64,000 nucleotides of DNA from Deltaproteobacteria bacterium HGW-Deltaproteobacteria-19. GTDB taxonomy: Bacteria > Desulfobacterota > Syntrophia > Syntrophales > PHBD01. Location of the stretch: positions 125,504 through 189,503 of the forward strand of contig PHBD01000006.1 of NCBI GenBank assembly GCA_002841865.1, written 5' to 3'. Each line of letters opens with the position of its first letter. Within the stretch, counting starts at the first letter, position 1. The notes beneath the pieces were generated by a model. The model was not told the origin of the DNA. It was given only the letters and a program-made list of their open reading frames with translations, and did no database searches. A program made the translations under genes and the position numbers. Below, piece after piece: positions 8,937 through 17,824 of this stretch.

Positions 8937-10631
8937 ATGAACGAGACAAGCGAGCGGAAACTTGATATCCAGTTCACCGCCTATCCCCAGGTGAACCGTC
9001 TGCTGAACCATCTCGTTGCGGAGGTCCAGGATTTCACCGAGGCCCAGCTCGGCCTGATCCGCCGTCTTACCCAGATCGGCTCGGCCCTCTCGGCGGAGCG
9101 GAACCTGGGGAAACTTCTGGAGATGATCATCGACGAGGCCCGGGAGTTCACCAACGCCGACGGCGGGACGCTCTACATCATGTCCGACGACGAGACGGAA
9201 CTCCAATTCGCCATCGTCCAGAACGGAACGCTGGATGTCCGCATGGGCGGAACCGGGGACAAGATCACCTGGCCCGCCGTTCCGCTCCGCTGCCCCGACG
9301 GAACGGAGAATTTCTCGAACGTCTCCGCATTCGTCGCTCTGACGGGCCAGGCGGTGAACATACCGGACGTCTACCATGCCGAGGGGTTCAATTTCGAGGG
9401 GACGAAAAAATTCGACGAGCGGACGGGGTACCGATCCAAGTCCATGCTTGTCCTTCCCATGCGGAACCATGAGAACGATATCATCGGCGTTCTGCAGCTC
9501 CTCAACCCCCGGGACCCCGAGACGGGCGAAATGATCCCGTTCAGCAAGGAGAGCCAGGAGATGACGGAATCCCTGGCCTCCCAGGCCGCCGTGGCGCTCA
9601 CCAACAACCGCCTCATCGGCGACCTGGAAGAACTCCTCGAATCCTTCATCCGGACCATCGGCAGCGCCATCGACGAAAAATCACCCTATACGGGCGGCCA
9701 CATCCGGCGCGTCGCCGAGCTGACCATGGACATCGCCGAGCGGATCAACGCAGCGACGGAACCGCCTTACGGCGATTACAACCTCACCGCCGACGAGTTG
9801 CGGGAACTCCGGCTCGCGGCCTGGCTTCACGATGTGGGCAAGATCACGACGCCGGAGCACGTCGTGGACAAGGCCACGAAGCTGCAGACGATCTGCGACC
9901 GGATCGATCTCCTGAAGGCCCGCGTCGAGATCATCAAGAAGAACCACATCATCGACGTTCTCCGGCAGCAGTTGGGCAGTGACCGTGCAAAGGAGAGCCC
10001 GTCCGACGGGGACTATGAAGACGACTTTACCCGGAGGCTTGACGAAGACCTGAAATTCCTTGAGACCACAAATCTGGGCGGCGAATTCCTGCCGGACGAC
10101 AAGGTGAAGCGGCTGAAGGAATTGAAGGAAACGACGTATTGTTTCCACGGCGAGGAACAGCCGGTCCTGACGGAGGATGAGTGCGCCAATCTCAGCATCC
10201 GCCGGGGGACTCTGAACGATGAGGAGCGGGAGATCATCAACAACCACACGGTGGTGACCTTCAAGATGCTCTCCCAGCTTCCGTTTCCGAAGAAGCTCAA
10301 GCACGTGCCGGAATACGCCGCGGCTCACCATGAGCGCCTCGACGGCACCGGCTACCCGCTGGGCCTCAAGGAGAACGACATTCCCATCCAGGCCCGCATC
10401 CTGGCACTGGCAGATGTCTTCGAAGCCCTAACAGCGCGGGACCGTCCTTACACGAAGGGGAAAACCCTGCAGGAAGCCCTCAAAATCGTCGGGTTCATGG
10501 TGAAGGACCGGCACATCGATGGGGACATCTTCGATCTGTTCGTGCGGGAGAAAATTTACACGGATTATATCCGCCGGGAGGCTCCTCATCTCTTGGCGGA
10601 GTTGGAGGGCGGCGAGTCCGGGGCATCCTGA
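8937..10631 (+). CDS. GAF and HD-GYP domain protein, probable c-di-GMP phosphodiesterase
   Basis: 564 residues, no signal peptide or membrane span, so cytoplasmic. A GAF sensor domain covers about residues 40-220, and a metal-dependent phosphohydrolase of the HD-GYP type covers about 235-545. Visible motifs are LHDVGKITTPEHVVDK (residue 298 on) and HHERLDGTGYP (near 464), the HD and GYP signatures that hydrolyse cyclic di-GMP or a related dinucleotide. A charged insertion of about 100 residues, predicted helical (FLETTNLGGEFLPDD region), separates the two motifs, longer than in minimal HD-GYP domains. The ligand of the GAF domain is unknown. Its 3' end overlaps the convergent M48 gene by 46 bases. 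Confidence 0.9.
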   Translation: MNETSERKLDIQFTAYPQVNRLLNHLVAEVQDFTEAQLGLIRRLTQIGSALSAERNLGKLLEMIIDEAREFTNADGGTLYIMSDDETELQFAIVQNGTLDVRMGGTGDKITWPAVPLRCPDGTENFSNVSAFVALTGQAVNIPDVYHAEGFNFEGTKKFDERTGYRSKSMLVLPMRNHENDIIGVLQLLNPRDPETGEMIPFSKESQEMTESLASQAAVALTNNRLIGDLEELLESFIRTIGSAIDEKSPYTGGHIRRVAELTMDIAERINAATEPPYGDYNLTADELRELRLAAWLHDVGKITTPEHVVDKATKLQTICDRIDLLKARVEIIKKNHIIDVLRQQLGSDRAKESPSDGDYEDDFTRRLDEDLKFLETTNLGGEFLPDDKVKRLKELKETTYCFHGEEQPVLTEDECANLSIRRGTLNDEEREIINNHTVVTFKMLSQLPFPKKLKHVPEYAAAHHERLDGTGYPLGLKENDIPIQARILALADVFEALTARDRPYTKGKTLQEALKIVGFMVKDRHIDGDIFDLFVREKIYTDYIRREAPHLLAELEGGESGAS

Positions 10632-12013
10632 CCCTTCTTGAGGGAATCGATCGCCTTCTGTATCCGGCGGGATTTTTCCGGGTCCCGCCCGAGGAGCTTC
10701 TTGGCCTCTTCGAGGTGGTAGAGGGCGTTGTCCTTCCGGTTTTGCTTCTTCAGGAACAGGCCGTAAAAATAGTGGTAATCCCCGGTGCGGCCTGTTCTCC
10801 CGTAGGCCATGGCCATGTTGTAGAGGATGTCCGCCTCTTGGGGCGGATCGTTTTCCAGCCGCCGGTACAGGTCTACGGCGGCTTCATAATTTTCCATCGT
10901 CCCGTAGGCCCTTCCCAGGTAGAGCAGGGTCTCTCTGTCATCCAGGTCCAGCTGCAGGGCCTTCCGCAGCGGTTCGATAGCCTCCTGTGTCCGCCCGGCC
11001 TTTACATAGACGATTCCGGTTTCTCTCAGGATGTCCTCGTCGTTCGGGGCTTCCTGCAGGAGCTTGTGAAAGATCTCCATGGCCTCGGCGACGCGGCCGG
11101 TTCTATCCAGGGAGACCGCCAGGCCGAGCCGGTCGTCCAGGGAAGCCGGATTCTTCCGGACCCGGTCCCGGAAATAGGCGTAATTCGTCTGCGCATCCGG
11201 TCTGGACAGGGCCATTTCAATCCTGATTCTGTCGAACCGCTTCGAGAGGTTGTCCTTACCCTGCTGCTTCCGGTAAACCGTCTGAAGCATGCCGTCGAGG
11301 TAGCGGATCCGGTCGTCCGTTCCCGGGTGGGTCTTGAAATACGAGGGGACGGTGCTCGAGTAGTATTCGTATCGCCGCATCATGCGCAGCATTTCGACTG
11401 AGCCCTGGCCATCGTATCCTGTAGAAATAAGGTAGGAAAGGCCAAGGCGGTCCGCTTCTTCCTCGTGCTCCCGGCTGTACTGCAGGTTGAGCGTTGTGGC
11501 GGCGGCGAGGGAAAAGGCCATGGCCCCGACAGCCAGGTCGCTTCCTCCGCCCAGGAACGCCCCGGCAAGAATGGCCGCCAGGGCTGCCACATTCACTTTC
11601 GTGGATTTCTCGATGATCCGGGCAATGTGACGGGCGTTCACATGTGCGATTTCATGGGCCATGACGCTGGCCAACTGGGCCTCATCCTCCGCCAGGGCGA
11701 TGAGTCCCCGGGAGACGTAGACGTATCCGCCGGGCGTGGCAAAGGCATTGATGGCGGAATCTTTGTAGACGGAAAAGCGAAAATCGAAGGGAGCCTTGTT
11801 GCTGTGGGAAAGGATGCTGTTGCCCAGTTCCGTGATGTAGACCTGAACCCGCTTTTCCTTGACCAGGGCATTGCTCTTTTCAATCTTTTCGTAGAATTCC
11901 CGCCCCACTTTCCGCTCGTCTTCCAGGGTGAAGGCAGCGAAGGCGGAACCGGCTCCAAGAACCCCGCAGAGGATCACAACGATCAGTAGAAGGGTTGTCT
12001 TCGAATGTGCCAT
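10586..12013 (-). CDS. M48-family metalloprotease with TPR repeats (BepA/YfgC-like)
   Basis: 475 residues. A signal peptide (residues 1-27, ending GSAFAA) sends it to the periplasm. The zinc motif HEIAH is at residues 120-124, with the third ligand in EHEEEADRLGLSYL. After the protease domain, TPR repeats run from about residue 290 to 450. This is the BepA architecture, an outer-membrane assembly chaperone/protease that degrades misassembled proteins such as LptD. I chose the ATG at 12013 because GAGGA lies 9 bases upstream; an ATG at 12031 would add six residues. The gene is separate from the lpt cluster later in the window but probably serves the same envelope. Confidence 0.9.
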   Translation of the reverse strand: MAHSKTTLLLIVVILCGVLGAGSAFAAFTLEDERKVGREFYEKIEKSNALVKEKRVQVYITELGNSILSHSNKAPFDFRFSVYKDSAINAFATPGGYVYVSRGLIALAEDEAQLASVMAHEIAHVNARHIARIIEKSTKVNVAALAAILAGAFLGGGSDLAVGAMAFSLAAATTLNLQYSREHEEEADRLGLSYLISTGYDGQGSVEMLRMMRRYEYYSSTVPSYFKTHPGTDDRIRYLDGMLQTVYRKQQGKDNLSKRFDRIRIEMALSRPDAQTNYAYFRDRVRKNPASLDDRLGLAVSLDRTGRVAEAMEIFHKLLQEAPNDEDILRETGIVYVKAGRTQEAIEPLRKALQLDLDDRETLLYLGRAYGTMENYEAAVDLYRRLENDPPQEADILYNMAMAYGRTGRTGDYHYFYGLFLKKQNRKDNALYHLEEAKKLLGRDPEKSRRIQKAIDSLKKGQDAPDSPPSNSAKR

Positions 12014-12067
12014 GAATGCTTTCCTCGTCATCAATTACCGGGCTTGTTTCGGGTAATCCGGGGCGCA

Positions 12068-13069
12068 TTATTTGGTGGGCGACGCGGGGATCAGGCGGAT
12101 TTCCACTCGCCGGTTCGCATCTCCCGCGCCCTTCGCAAACAGGGGCTCCGATGTGCCCGCTCCGGAGGCCTCGACAGCCGAGTCCGCGACACCGGCAATC
12201 AGGAAGGCCTTCCTGATCATCTGGGCCATGGCGTTCGTGGCTCTCTGATCCTCCGCCCGCACCGGTTTCCCGGAACCGTGGACCGCGACGGCCAACCGCG
12301 TTCCCGGGTAGGCCTTCACGAGGTCCGCGATGCGCTGAATGTGAAGCGCCGCCTGCGGGGCGAGAGAGGAGGATCCCTTGGCCGCGGTGCGAATCAGGTC
12401 ATCCCTGGGGATCACGAGCGTAGTCCCCTTATTTGACGGGCGGGACAGATAGGCCAGCTTCTCCAGGGAGCGCTGAAACTCGACGGTTCGGGTCAGGGAG
12501 TTGACCTGCTTTTTGAGGCCCTCGCGCTCCGCCTTGAGCTGGGCAATGTCTTTTTCCAGTCCAGTCCGGGCCGTCCGCAATGAGGCCAGTTCTCCCGACA
12601 GGCTCTTCATCTCGCTCGGGGGTTTTCCCGCCTGGTCACGAAGCCGGCGGATCTCTTCTTCCTTGTCTGCAAAGACCTTAATCTTTGCCTCGATCTCCGG
12701 AATAGCCTTTTCCAGCCGCACGTTCTCCCGCTCATGAGAGATCTTTTCCAGCCGCGCCATGCCGGTCGAGGCGGCGATCTCCGCCATCTCCGCCCAGTAG
12801 CGGATATCCGGGAGGACCGCCGGATTCAGCTTGCCCCGCCAGGATGTGTTCTTGTCCAAGGCCACCTGAGCGTTTCCCAGATATGTCCGGGCTTTTTGAA
12901 GCTCGGCCACCGTGACTTTTGCCTCATCGCTTTTGGCCGTTGTTTTTTCGACGACCGTTCGGGCCTTCTGAATGGCGAACTGGGCCTGCTCTCTTTCGTC
13001 GGCCAGGACCGGGGCGGCCAGGGCGACACACAGGACGGAAAGCAGGAGGGAGAACAGAATCCGTTTCAT
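12068..13069 (-). CDS. OmpA-family protein with DUF4398-like and coiled-coil regions
   Basis: 333 residues with a signal peptide ending VLADE near residue 24. Residues 25-85 resemble DUF4398 (helical, ALDKN motif). Residues 110-200 are a long coiled coil (EIEAKIKVFADKEEEIRRL, LEKDIAQLKAEREGLKKQV). An OmpA-type peptidoglycan-binding domain follows from about 215 to 330 and ends NRRVEIRLIP. It should sit in the periplasm, anchored to peptidoglycan. Its start codon overlaps the stop of the small upstream gene by 4 bases, so the two are translationally coupled and probably function together. Confidence 0.85.
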   Translation of the reverse strand: MKRILFSLLLSVLCVALAAPVLADEREQAQFAIQKARTVVEKTTAKSDEAKVTVAELQKARTYLGNAQVALDKNTSWRGKLNPAVLPDIRYWAEMAEIAASTGMARLEKISHERENVRLEKAIPEIEAKIKVFADKEEEIRRLRDQAGKPPSEMKSLSGELASLRTARTGLEKDIAQLKAEREGLKKQVNSLTRTVEFQRSLEKLAYLSRPSNKGTTLVIPRDDLIRTAAKGSSSLAPQAALHIQRIADLVKAYPGTRLAVAVHGSGKPVRAEDQRATNAMAQMIRKAFLIAGVADSAVEASGAGTSEPLFAKGAGDANRRVEIRLIPASPTK

Positions 13070-13458
13070 GGCTTTTCTCCTTTCCCGGCCAGGATATCGT
13101 CAAGCCGCTTCTGCAGCTTGTCCAGTCTGGCCCGGGTCACGGCGGTTTTTTCCGCTGCTTCCCGTTCCTCGGTCCGCGCTTTGGCCAGATCCATCTGGAG
13201 AACGGCCATGTCCAGCGCCGTCTTCACGGTTCCTTCGTTCCCGCTGTCGGCGGCCTCCTTGGCTTTTGCCAGGGTCTGCTGGGTCGATTCCAGGACCTCC
13301 CGGGCATAGACGCCTGCCTTGGTCTGCCGCATTTCCTCGATCGATGCCTTAACCTGACGGTAGCGATCCATGACGGCGGGGGATACGCTTCCGGCGGTTG
13401 CGGCGATCGGGCAGGCCAGGATTCCCAAAAGCGTAAAAAAGACGATCAATGAGCGCAT
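13066..13458 (-). CDS. Small periplasmic helical protein, DUF4398-like
   Basis: 130 residues. The first 22 are a signal peptide (MRSLIVFFTLLGILACPIAATAGS); it contains a Cys, but no convincing lipobox. The mature part is almost all helix (MDRYRQVKASIEEMRQTKAG, LEKLQKRLDDI-type heptads). It resembles the N-terminal half of the OmpA-type protein encoded immediately downstream, with a 4-base overlap. A good promoter lies at 13539-13566. The function is not known; a structural role in the periplasm is an inference. Confidence 0.75.
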   Translation of the reverse strand: MRSLIVFFTLLGILACPIAATAGSVSPAVMDRYRQVKASIEEMRQTKAGVYAREVLESTQQTLAKAKEAADSGNEGTVKTALDMAVLQMDLAKARTEEREAAEKTAVTRARLDKLQKRLDDILAGKGEKP

Positions 13459-13538
13459 GGTTTCCTCCTGCTTGGGATGAAACGCCGGCGGATATGGGCC
13501 GGCGTGAACACGATGGTGAGTTTTTTGTGTGGATGAAC

Positions 13539-13566
13539 GTTATACCCTTCCAGGGGGGACCGTCAA
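13539..13566 (-). promoter_or_regulatory. Sigma-70 promoter of the DUF4398/OmpA pair
   Basis: On the minus strand TTGACG (complement of 13561-13566), 16 bases, and TATAAC (complement of 13539-13544). It points at the two-gene operon starting at 13458, with a leader of about 70 bases. Confidence 0.65.
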
Positions 13567-13624
13567 CGGATTTGTCGCTTCCGGGGCGGTCCCGCGCCGT
13601 GCTGCAGGGGTGGTCCGGCACCGT

Positions 13625-14680
13625 TCAGCGCGGTCCGGAGCGTCCACCCGGTCCCTTACCGATCTGCCGGCCCAGCAGGATCAGGTCCTCCCGCAGGCGG
13701 GCCAGAAGAACATCCCCGTCCGGCACGGCGGCCTTTCCGGGATAGATGTCGTAACGGGCTCGCAGGGATTCGGGGGTGAAATCGGGCATGACGACGTTGG
13801 CCCCTGCCCGGAGCGCCCGGATCCGGCCTTCCGGATGAAGGGTCCCCAGGGCCGTCGTAGCGGGGATGTTGGTATTCCGGGTCAGGAGGCGGGCCAGGGC
13901 CAGGACCCGGAGCGTCCCTGCCAGGTCGCCACCCGGCTCGTCGGCAAGGGGTGTCCCCGGGTGGGGAATGAAAGGGCCGATCCCCAGCATGTCCGCATCC
14001 AGGGACCGCATCAGGAGAAGATCCTCCGCCAGGATCTCCGGTGTCTGTCCGGGGAGGCCCACCATGTTCCCCGTTCCGACCTCGTAACCCAGGTCCCGGA
14101 GGTCCTTCAGGCATCGAAGGCGGTCCTCCAGGGTGCATCCTGGCCGAAGCCGCCGGTAGAGGTCCGGAGAGGCCGTCTCGTGCTTGAGGAGATACCGGTC
14201 CGCTCCGGCCTCGCGGAAGGCCCGGTAGTCCTCCCGGGGCCGCTCACCCACCGAGAGCGTCACGATCAGGCCCGTCTCGTCCTTGATCCGACCGACGATG
14301 CGGCACAGGTCGCCACGGGTGTATGCGGGATCCTCGCCGGACTGAAGGACAACCGTGCCGATCCCCTTGTCCCGGATCCCGTGGACGGCGGCGAGGACGG
14401 CGTCCTCGTCCATCCGGTAGCGCACGACGTCCCGGTTGTCCCGGCGGAGGCCGCAGTAGAGGCAGTTCTGCCGGCAGAAGTTGGAGAACTCGACGATTCC
14501 ACGGAGATGCACGGCATCGCCCACGTATTCCCGCCGGGCCGAATTGGCCGCCGTCTCGAGCGCCCCTAGTGATGCTTCGTCCGAGAGCGACAGAAGAAAG
14601 GCCAGGTCTTCCCGGGAGAGATCCTCCCCCCGGTGGGCGGCGTCGATCAGCCTGCCGATCCGGTCCGGCGTCTCAGACAT
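13625..14680 (-). CDS. hydE: [FeFe]-hydrogenase H-cluster radical SAM maturase HydE
   Basis: 351 residues. A radical SAM enzyme that works on the organometallic precursor supplied by HydG during synthesis of the diiron site. FSNFCRQNCLYCGLRRDN (near residue 60) holds the CxxxCxxC cluster motif, followed by the TIM-barrel segments VLQSGEDP and LLKHETASPDLY and the HydE/BioB-like SIGxGPFIPHPGTP (here LGIGPFIPHPGTPL). Its start overlaps the end of hydG by 8 bases, so the two are co-translated. It is the last gene of the maturation operon. Confidence 0.95.
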   Translation of the reverse strand: MSETPDRIGRLIDAAHRGEDLSREDLAFLLSLSDEASLGALETAANSARREYVGDAVHLRGIVEFSNFCRQNCLYCGLRRDNRDVVRYRMDEDAVLAAVHGIRDKGIGTVVLQSGEDPAYTRGDLCRIVGRIKDETGLIVTLSVGERPREDYRAFREAGADRYLLKHETASPDLYRRLRPGCTLEDRLRCLKDLRDLGYEVGTGNMVGLPGQTPEILAEDLLLMRSLDADMLGIGPFIPHPGTPLADEPGGDLAGTLRVLALARLLTRNTNIPATTALGTLHPEGRIRALRAGANVVMPDFTPESLRARYDIYPGKAAVPDGDVLLARLREDLILLGRQIGKGPGGRSGPR

Positions 14681-16070
14681 AGAGATCCCGCTGGCCTTCC
14701 TCGATCTTCCGCAGGCGCTTCTGCAGGTTATCCCGCTGGCGGGCGCTTTTCGTCTCCGCCAGGAGGCGGTCGATCAGGGCATAGCCCACGGCCTTCGCCT
14801 CCGGAGATGCATAGTCCTCCAGGTATTCCTTGTAGGTGAGGATGGCATTGGTGCGGCAGAACTTCTGGATCAGCCCCGGTTTCGCCAGATCCATGAAATC
14901 CGCGCCCGTCCGGCCGAGGCGGTAGCAGGCGGTGCAGAAGCTGGGAATATGCCCGTGGGTGCTGATGTCGAGGATCACCTCGTCGAGGGTCCGCGTGTCC
15001 CCCAGGTTGAACTGAGCCGCCCGGAATCCCTCGCTGGTGTCCTCCCGGTAGCCCCCTGGATTTGTCCGGGAACCGGCGCTGATCTGGGAAATCCCCAGGT
15101 CGAAAACCTCGCTCCGGAGGGCCGCCGTCTCGCGGGTGGAGAGGATCATGCCCGTGTAGGGGACGGCCATGCGGATCACCGCTACGAGTTTCTTGAACTC
15201 CTCGTCGGAGACCGGATGGGGCGGCTTGATGGCCGCCGGCGCGTTGAGGGCCGGCTCCAGCCGTGGAATCGAGATGGTGTGAGGGCCCACGCCGCAGTCC
15301 CGCTCGAGCTGCAGAGCGTGGAAAAGGAGCCCCAGGACCTCGAACTTGTAGTCGTAAAGACCGAAGAGGGCCCCGATCCCCACATCGTCGATGCCGCCCT
15401 CCTGGGCCCGGTGCATCGCCGTCAGCCGCCGGACATAGTCCTTCTTGGGACCGCTGGGGTGCATCTTGCCATATGTCCCGTGATGGTAGGTTTCCTGAAA
15501 CAGGACGTAGGTTCCGATCTTCGCCGCCTTGAGCCGCCGGAACTCCTCGACTTCCAGCGGGGCGATCTCCACGTTGATCCGTCGGATCTCTCCGCCCTTC
15601 TCCGTCTTCACGGAATAGGCCGTTTCGATGGCCTCAACGAAGTAGTCCAGGCTGGACCGGCCGGGGTGCTCGCCGCAGAGCATCAGGAGCCGCTTGTGCC
15701 CCTCCCGCTCCAGGACGCTCACTTCGCTTGCGATCTGCTCCAGGGAGAGGGCCACGCGCTTGAGGTCCTTGTTGTCCTTGCGGAATCCGCAGTAGAGGCA
15801 GTTGTTGCTGCAGAAGTTCGCGATGTAGAGGGGTGCGAAAAGAACCAGGCGGTTCCCGTAGATGTCCCGCTTGATCTGCCGGGCCGTCCGCCCGATCTCT
15901 GCCAGGAGCTCCGGGTCTTCCGTCTGCAGGAGAACGGCCGTTTCCTCCGGCGTCAGGCCTTGCAGCTTCTTCGCCTTTTCAATCAATTCCTCAACCCGCT
16001 GACGGGACGGGTTCTTCGATTCGGTGAGCAGTCGCTCGATCTTTCCGTCGTCGATGAAATCTGTGATCAT
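14673..16070 (-). CDS. hydG: [FeFe]-hydrogenase H-cluster radical SAM maturase HydG
   Basis: 465 residues. HydG cleaves tyrosine to supply CO and cyanide as an Fe(CO)2(CN)-cysteine synthon. The N-terminal SAM cluster motif is in NFCSNNCLYCGFRKDN, and the C-terminal auxiliary-cluster motif CxxC-x22-C is exact in CTACYRLGRTG...QKFC, which separates HydG from ThiH. The ATG at 16070 has AAGGG upstream and gives the family N-terminus; the open frame to 16355 overlaps the preceding regulator gene and is rejected. It starts 14 bases after that gene and overlaps hydE by 8 bases. Confidence 0.96.
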   Translation of the reverse strand: MITDFIDDGKIERLLTESKNPSRQRVEELIEKAKKLQGLTPEETAVLLQTEDPELLAEIGRTARQIKRDIYGNRLVLFAPLYIANFCSNNCLYCGFRKDNKDLKRVALSLEQIASEVSVLEREGHKRLLMLCGEHPGRSSLDYFVEAIETAYSVKTEKGGEIRRINVEIAPLEVEEFRRLKAAKIGTYVLFQETYHHGTYGKMHPSGPKKDYVRRLTAMHRAQEGGIDDVGIGALFGLYDYKFEVLGLLFHALQLERDCGVGPHTISIPRLEPALNAPAAIKPPHPVSDEEFKKLVAVIRMAVPYTGMILSTRETAALRSEVFDLGISQISAGSRTNPGGYREDTSEGFRAAQFNLGDTRTLDEVILDISTHGHIPSFCTACYRLGRTGADFMDLAKPGLIQKFCRTNAILTYKEYLEDYASPEAKAVGYALIDRLLAETKSARQRDNLQKRLRKIEEGQRDLYV

Positions 16071-16084
16071 TTGGTCTTTCCCTT

Positions 16085-16333
16085 CTATGCTTTGGTCAGG
16101 GCCGACTTCACCTGCACTCCCTCCAGGGCGCCCAGCTTTCCCGTGAGGGAGCCGATCTCGTCGGTCGTGGCATGAACGATCAGGGAGATGATGTGGAGGC
16201 CCTTGGGCGGGTAGGGCAGTCCCATCCTGCCGATGACGGCCTCGCCGTGCTCGCTCAGGATGGCGTTGATCCGGTTGGCCTGGTCGGCCCGGTTCGTGAT
16301 GATGATGGTGATGGTTCCGATGCGGCGGTGCAT
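16085..16333 (-). CDS. TM1266-family iron-only hydrogenase system regulator (putative)
   Basis: 82 residues with a ferredoxin-like (ACT/NikR-C-like) fold pattern, starting MHRRIGTITIIITNR. This is the TM1266 family, annotated as a putative iron-only hydrogenase regulator because it neighbours hydE/F/G; no DNA-binding domain is present. ATG at 16333 with AAAGGAAG upstream. hydG follows 14 bases later. A strong terminator hairpin ends only about 20 bases before the start codon, so expression appears to be controlled by termination in the leader. The biochemical role of the family is not established as far as I know. Confidence 0.85.
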   Translation of the reverse strand: MHRRIGTITIIITNRADQANRINAILSEHGEAVIGRMGLPYPPKGLHIISLIVHATTDEIGSLTGKLGALEGVQVKSALTKA

Positions 16334-16353
16334 GCAAGCTTCCTTTCGTTGCC

Positions 16354-16391
16354 AAAAAAAAGAGGTCAGCTCCTGAAGGGAGCAGACCTCT
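16354..16391 (-). terminator. Intrinsic terminator in the leader of the TM1266-type gene
   Basis: On the minus strand AGAGGTC and GCTCC arms pair with their partners (plus strand 16361-16373 with 16379-16391; 7 + 5 bp around one mismatch, 5-base loop) and a run of eight or nine U follows at once (complement of 16354-16361). It ends about 20 bases before the start codon of the regulator gene at 16333, so it either ends hydF transcripts or acts as an attenuator. Confidence 0.8.
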
Positions 16392-16499
16392 CGCGATGGC
16401 TCGTTGTGCTCCCCTCGAGGTCAGACGGCGTCCTTCCTCTCAGGACCGGCCGGATCAACCGGCCGCCGGCTATTCATCACAGATCGGCGGGAATGTCAA
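16392..16499 (-). promoter_or_regulatory. Candidate promoter and structured leader of the TM1266-hydG-hydE genes
   Basis: In the gap after hydF the minus strand has TTGACA (complement of 16494-16499) and, 17 bases on, TGaTGAATA (weak extended -10, complement of 16471-16479). The leader that would follow folds into a GC-rich hairpin (GGCCGG/CCGGCC, complement of about 16449-16466) and a GTCC/GGAC hairpin. It then contains GACCTC and GGGGAGCA, both able to pair with the 5' arm of the terminator (complement of 16379-16391). Alternative pairing is the mark of attenuators and riboswitches. I do not recognise a known class. Confidence 0.45.
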
Positions 16500-16574
16500 C
16501 GGTTATGTTGAAAATGGCATACATCTCGAACCTCGATATTCCGTGATCGCGGGGTTCTTCGCTGCAGCCCGGTC

Positions 16575-17822
16575 TCAGGGGGCCGCGGCGGCCCGATCAT
16601 AGGCCAGGAGTGCCGAGGGGAAGGGCGTCAGGACCCGGCGGATGACCCCCTGGGTGTAGGAGATGGCCAGGCCGTAGTTCGTGATCGGGACGCCGGCCTC
16701 GTGGGCCTTGTGGAGACGGCTCAGCATCTCACGGCGGTTCAGCATGCAGGCGCCGCAGTGGATGACGAGCCGGTATTTGGAAAGATCCTGCGGATAGTCC
16801 CGTCCCGCCGAGACGTCCACCGCCAGCTCGCCGCCGACATACTGCCGGAGCCAGCGGGGGATCTTGACCCGGCCGATGTCGTCCTGGAGAGGATGGTGGG
16901 AGCAGGCCTCGGCGATGAGGACCGGATCCCCCGGGCGGAGGCGTTCGATGGCGGCCACTCCGGCGGCGGCCGTGGACAGGTCGCCTTTCTGGCGGGCCAT
17001 GAGGATGGAGAAGGTCGTCAAGGGGACTGATGCCGGCGTGTCGCCGGAGACCTTGAGGATTGCCTGGGAGTCCGTCACCACCAGGTCCGGCGGGCGGGAC
17101 AGACGGGCCAGCATGGCCGCCAGCTCCCGCTCTTTCACCATCAGGGCCGCGGCGTCACTGTCCAGGGCGTCGCGGATTGTCTGGACCTGCGGCAGGATCA
17201 GCCGTCCCTTGGGGGCCTGTAGGTCGATGGGCACCACCAGCACGGCCAGGCCGCCCGGGGGCAGGAGGTCTCCCACCAGGGGCGGCGGCTCCAGGAAGTG
17301 ATCCGGCGCCGTCTCCAGGAGGTGCCGCTTCACCGCCTCCAGGGCCGCTTCCCGGCCCGCCCCGTCCGTGCTGGAGACGGCCAGGACCCGCCCGGCCTTC
17401 TCCCGGAGCGAGGCGAGGAACGCCTCCGACGGTGCGCAGAGATCCGTCTTGTTCACCACCGGGATGACGGGGATCTTGTGGGCCTTCGCTTCCCCGAGCA
17501 GGTTATCCTCGAAGTCCGTCCATGCCTCCGCTTCCGTGACGAGGAGGATCGCGTCGGCCCGGTCGAGGATCCGCCGGGTCTTCTCCAGCCGCTTTGCCGA
17601 CAGTTCCGTGATGTCGTCCAGGCCCGCCGTGTCGAGGAACAGGACGGGGCCGAGGGGCAAAAGCTCCGCCGCCTTCTCCACCACGTCCGTCGTCGTTCCC
17701 GCCACGGGGGAGGTAATGGCCACCTCCTGGCCCAGCAGGTAGTTGAGGAGGCTCGACTTGCCCACGTTCGTGCGGCCGAAAAGGGCCACGTGAAGGCGGT
17801 TTCCCTTGGGGGTGGCGTCCAT
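16575..17822 (-). CDS. hydF: [FeFe]-hydrogenase H-cluster maturation GTPase HydF
   Basis: 415 residues. HydF is the scaffold that carries the diiron precursor to the hydrogenase. The N-terminal GTPase domain has GRTNVGKSSLLN, LDTAGLDD and NKTDL. The C-terminal cluster domain has EACSHHPLQ and HCGACMLNRRE, giving the CxH...HCxxC [4Fe-4S] ligands. It starts 2 bases after the aspA stop, so the pair is tightly coupled; the rest of the maturation genes follow after a 241-base leader region. Confidence 0.96.
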   Translation of the reverse strand: MDATPKGNRLHVALFGRTNVGKSSLLNYLLGQEVAITSPVAGTTTDVVEKAAELLPLGPVLFLDTAGLDDITELSAKRLEKTRRILDRADAILLVTEAEAWTDFEDNLLGEAKAHKIPVIPVVNKTDLCAPSEAFLASLREKAGRVLAVSSTDGAGREAALEAVKRHLLETAPDHFLEPPPLVGDLLPPGGLAVLVVPIDLQAPKGRLILPQVQTIRDALDSDAAALMVKERELAAMLARLSRPPDLVVTDSQAILKVSGDTPASVPLTTFSILMARQKGDLSTAAAGVAAIERLRPGDPVLIAEACSHHPLQDDIGRVKIPRWLRQYVGGELAVDVSAGRDYPQDLSKYRLVIHCGACMLNRREMLSRLHKAHEAGVPITNYGLAISYTQGVIRRVLTPFPSALLAYDRAAAAP

Positions 17823-17824
17823 GG

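Noticed and set aside
14673..16355. Longer HydG start at 16355
   Set aside because: It would overlap the TM1266-type gene in another frame. The ATG at 16070 has a ribosome site and matches the family.
16392..16499. Known riboswitch (TPP, SAM, glycine, cobalamin or T-box)
   Set aside because: None of the conserved core sequences I know for these classes is present, so I left it as an unassigned leader.
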